Assembly (NCBI GenBank): GCA_903821635.1
Contig: CAIJLV010000001.1
Span: forward strand, 1 to 35,541
DNA from: an uncultured Verrucomicrobiota bacterium
GTDB lineage: Bacteria > Verrucomicrobiota > Verrucomicrobiia > Limisphaerales > UBA9464
Length of the DNA: 35,541 nucleotides
Reading direction: 5' to 3'
Shown: one piece after another, positions 32,880-35,541 of the stretch
How the letters are laid out: each line of letters opens with the position of its first letter
How positions within the stretch are numbered: position 1 is the stretch's first letter
Notes under the pieces: generated by a model
Seen by the model: only the letters and a program-made list of their open reading frames with translations
What the model was told of the DNA's origin: nothing
Databases searched by the model: none
Program-made: the position numbers and the translations under genes

Positions 32880-33832
32880 GCAGTGGGAGTTTTGGCCGCG
32901 GCCACCAATTCGTCGAGTCGGCGCGCCACGGGTTCGAGGAGGGCGACATCTGTCACCGGGCGCCGCAAACTTTGCGGATGCGGTTCCGGCAGGGCGATGA
33001 GCCCGCGCAGGTGAAGGAACTGCGCGCAGGTGTGTTTATAGGCGGGCACCGGGGCGCGAAAGGCCAGCATCCCGAGATACTGCAACCAGTCGTTCAGCTC
33101 GTAAAAACGCGCGTCCCCCGCCACCCACAAACGGTCGCGCGTGGCAAACGCCTCGACGTGGAACGCCGACAAACCCAACAGGTAGTCGCTGCCCCACATG
33201 ACGAGATCGATCGCTAGGTCGTTGCCCGTGTAAACCTTGTAGTCCGGCCGGCGGGCGTCCCGGACCGCCAAGCGTTCCCATTCGAGTTCGCGGGAAAGCG
33301 AGCTGTGTTTGGCACCCTTCAGTTGCGGAATATCCAAGAGTGCCTTGTAGGTCTCCAAATCCCAGATGCGGCCAAACGGCACAAACATTTCCCCGAGTTC
33401 AAAGCCCAGAAACTCCTCACACTCCGCCGCGACCGCACGAAAGACGGCCACCAACTGGGGACCGGAAAGCGGCTTCAAGGCGGCACACGGGAAGAGGATC
33501 GGCAGTCCGCCAGCGCACCCAATCGCGTTGCACTCGCGGCGGTAGAGCCAGGTCGGATCGCCCGCCTCCCCCTCAATGAACGCACCCGCCACAAATCGGC
33601 GGCCGTGGGCGAGGCTGTTAACCAAGCCCAAGATTTCGGTGCGCTGCTCGCGGGTCAGCAGGTTGGTGTAACCCGTGTCCATGTTTACCGCGGGCGTCAG
33701 TCCGGCGGCCCAAGTAAGTTCGACGAGCCGGGCAAACGACTCCCAGTCGATCTGCCCCCCCCCGCGAAACGGCAGCAGCACGGCGGATATGCCCTCAATG
33801 GGACGGTGTGGTCTCAGCGGAGGAACCTGCAT
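32876..33832 (-). CDS. Dihydrodipicolinate synthase/N-acetylneuraminate lyase-family protein
   Basis: A 318-residue Schiff-base lyase or aldolase barrel. It starts IEGISAVLLPFRGGGQIDWE, has NMDTGYTNLLTREQRTEIL with the family Tyr, and LKGAKHSSL with the probable Schiff-base Lys at residue 175. YKVYTGND and GLSAFHVEAF follow. The first strands lack the usual TTPF. It is more diverged than biosynthetic DapA, so a catabolic or secondary role is likely. First gene of the leftward operon; 200 bp upstream to the next gene holds the promoter. Confidence 0.86.
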   Translation of the reverse strand: MQVPPLRPHRPIEGISAVLLPFRGGGQIDWESFARLVELTWAAGLTPAVNMDTGYTNLLTREQRTEILGLVNSLAHGRRFVAGAFIEGEAGDPTWLYRRECNAIGCAGGLPILFPCAALKPLSGPQLVAVFRAVAAECEEFLGFELGEMFVPFGRIWDLETYKALLDIPQLKGAKHSSLSRELEWERLAVRDARRPDYKVYTGNDLAIDLVMWGSDYLLGLSAFHVEAFATRDRLWVAGDARFYELNDWLQYLGMLAFRAPVPAYKHTCAQFLHLRGLIALPEPHPQSLRRPVTDVALLEPVARRLDELVAAAKTPTA

Positions 33833-34032
33833 GAGTGCCGGAGGAAACGGGAAAACCGTCCTTAGGAAAAGCGGGAAGAAGCCCGCCCCGAATTCTGGCG
33901 CTCAGCGCGGGCGGCTTCCAGCGCGCCACGCAGAGGAAGCTTCGCCCCTCGCCAAACGCAACGCCGCGGAGCTTTCGTTTTACCGACGCACGCAGGTCGG
34001 TGCCGGCCAGACCATTTATCGCACGATCGTCT

Positions 34033-34893
34033 TCAGACGTCGCAGATCGTCACGCCCTGCTTCAGCGAGGCCAGCACATCCGCGCGCTTGGGGATGAATT
34101 CCTGGGCGACGTGGCCCTTGAAGCCAGTCGCGGCGATGGCCTTCATGATCGCCGGGTAGAAGAGTTCCTGACTGTCGTCGATCTCGTTGCGGCCGGGAAC
34201 GCCGCCGGTGTGGTAGTGGGCAAACCACTTGTGGTGTCGTTTGATCGTCGCGATCACGTCGCCCTCCATGATCTGCATGTGGTAGATGTCGTAGAGCAAC
34301 TTGAAGCGCTCGCTGCCGACGGCTTCACACAGGGCGACACCCCACTTGGAGGTGTCACACTGGTAGTCCGCGTGGTCCACCTTGGAGTTCAGCAACTCCA
34401 TCACGAGGGTGAGCCCGTGTTTTTCGGCGAGCGGCAGCAGGCGCTTGATTCCCGTCGCACAATTCTTAATGCCCTCCTCATCGGACTGCCCCTTCCGGTT
34501 GCCGGAGAAGCAGATGACGTTCTGGCAGCCGACCTTGACCACCTCGGGCGCGGTCGCGGCGAACCACTCGACCATCGAGTCGTGGTTCTCAATCCGGTTG
34601 AGGCCCGTGGTGATGCCACCCGGAATGCCGCTGACCATCGCACAGGTGAGCCCGTATTTATTTACCGTGGGGATTTCCTTCACCTCCAGCAGTTCGATGG
34701 AGCTCATGCCGAGTTCCTTCGCAAACCGGGCGAGCTCTTCGAGGCCCACCTTCGGGTAGCACCACTTACACACGGAGTGATGAATCGAGCCCTTGAGGCC
34801 GGACGCGGCATCTGCGGCAGCCAGGCGGTGGGCGAGCGAAGCGGCAGCGGCAGCCGCGGTGGAAAGCAGGGCAGAACGGCGGGACAGTTTCAT
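34033..34893 (-). CDS. Secreted hydroxypyruvate-isomerase-like TIM-barrel protein
   Basis: From ATG 34893, 286 residues. The N-terminus has SRRSALLSTAAAAAASLAHR with twin Arg at residues 5-6, a Tat-type signal with cleavage near residue 28. The mature barrel reads SIHHSVCKWCYPKVGLEELA, ELGMSSIELLEVKE, LTLVMELLNSKVDHADYQCD (metal-binding Glu), FKLLYDIYHMQIMEGD (Asp and His), HTGGVPGRNEID, and HVAQEFIPKR (second Glu), as in Hyi/xylose-isomerase-like enzymes. Likely exported folded, acting on sugars or keto-acids in the periplasm. The long in-frame extension to 35010 is rejected because it would bury the signal. Alone on its strand. Confidence 0.9.
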   Translation of the reverse strand: MKLSRRSALLSTAAAAAASLAHRLAAADAASGLKGSIHHSVCKWCYPKVGLEELARFAKELGMSSIELLEVKEIPTVNKYGLTCAMVSGIPGGITTGLNRIENHDSMVEWFAATAPEVVKVGCQNVICFSGNRKGQSDEEGIKNCATGIKRLLPLAEKHGLTLVMELLNSKVDHADYQCDTSKWGVALCEAVGSERFKLLYDIYHMQIMEGDVIATIKRHHKWFAHYHTGGVPGRNEIDDSQELFYPAIMKAIAATGFKGHVAQEFIPKRADVLASLKQGVTICDV

Positions 34894-35045
34894 GGCGGTG
34901 GAAATGTGTGGGCAGAGCAGAAGCAGCCCCCGGCGAGGCGGCAAGGTGAAAGTCAGCCCGCTGAGAGGGCGGCTTTTCGCCCCCGAATTTATTCCGGTCG
35001 GCGGCACCACGGGGAGCGGCGCGACCGGTGCGGCGTGAGTCTTAG

Positions 35046-35541
<496 letters not shown>

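Overview
The window is GC-rich, gene-dense bacterial DNA. It looks like a Gram-negative member of the Planctomycetota-Verrucomicrobiota-Chlamydiota group, most likely Verrucomicrobiota. The clues are a tandem DUF1080 (3-keto-disaccharide hydrolase-like) protein, a signal-bearing hydroxypyruvate-isomerase-like TIM barrel, an RHS/YD-repeat remnant of a type I associate with that phylum, outer-membrane lipoproteins of the LpoB/YcfL type, and Mpl. This placement is inference; no rRNA is present.

Left end (1-7105): an integrated element. A tyrosine recombinase, a small excisionase-like protein and an unknown small protein form a tightly overlapped rightward operon. The integrase reading frame runs directly into the 3' end of a leftward tRNA with a CAT anticodon (tRNA-Ile2-like), the usual sign of integration at a tRNA 3' end. 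The cargo is a leftward defence module: a type III-like restriction helicase-nuclease, a DUF3800 protein and a beta-class DNA methyltransferase that runs off the left edge.

7106-16950: chromosomal genes. These are a NusG/RfaH-type paralogue followed by a UDP-GlcNAc-type nucleotide-sugar dehydrogenase, a redoxin-ROK kinase pair, a decayed RHS fragment, a four-lipoprotein leftward run (LpoB-like, COG3014-like, YcfL-like and a small unknown), the rnhB-UPF0102 pair, and a fused two-domain Fe(III)-type ABC permease without its partners.

17072-24312: mostly rightward. It holds a CPXCG zinc-ribbon protein, mpl, an unknown small protein, a glutaredoxin, an ATP-grasp-like unknown and a leftward tandem DUF1080 protein. 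A 528-bp stretch ending in a clear intrinsic terminator follows, then hisF, a DUF486 membrane protein and hisI.

24339-29363: a leftward three-gene set (CDP-alcohol phosphotransferase, flippase-like membrane protein, nucleotidyltransferase) that looks like a pathway for a phospho-alcohol headgroup. It is divergent from a membrane protein, a winged-helix regulator and ispH. A matching inverted repeat, CACTTTG-N5-CAAAG, lies just before the start codon of both the membrane-protein gene and ispH. It is a candidate operator for the regulator encoded between them.

29495-35541: a leftward run of a DapA-family lyase, a methyltransferase, an Old Yellow Enzyme-type oxidoreductase, a second methyltransferase and a small membrane protein. 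A secreted TIM-barrel protein and the first third of eno on the + strand complete the window. The most interesting items are the regulator with its paired operators, the tRNA-integrated defence element, the phospho-alcohol cluster, and the compact lyase/OYE/double-methyltransferase cluster.
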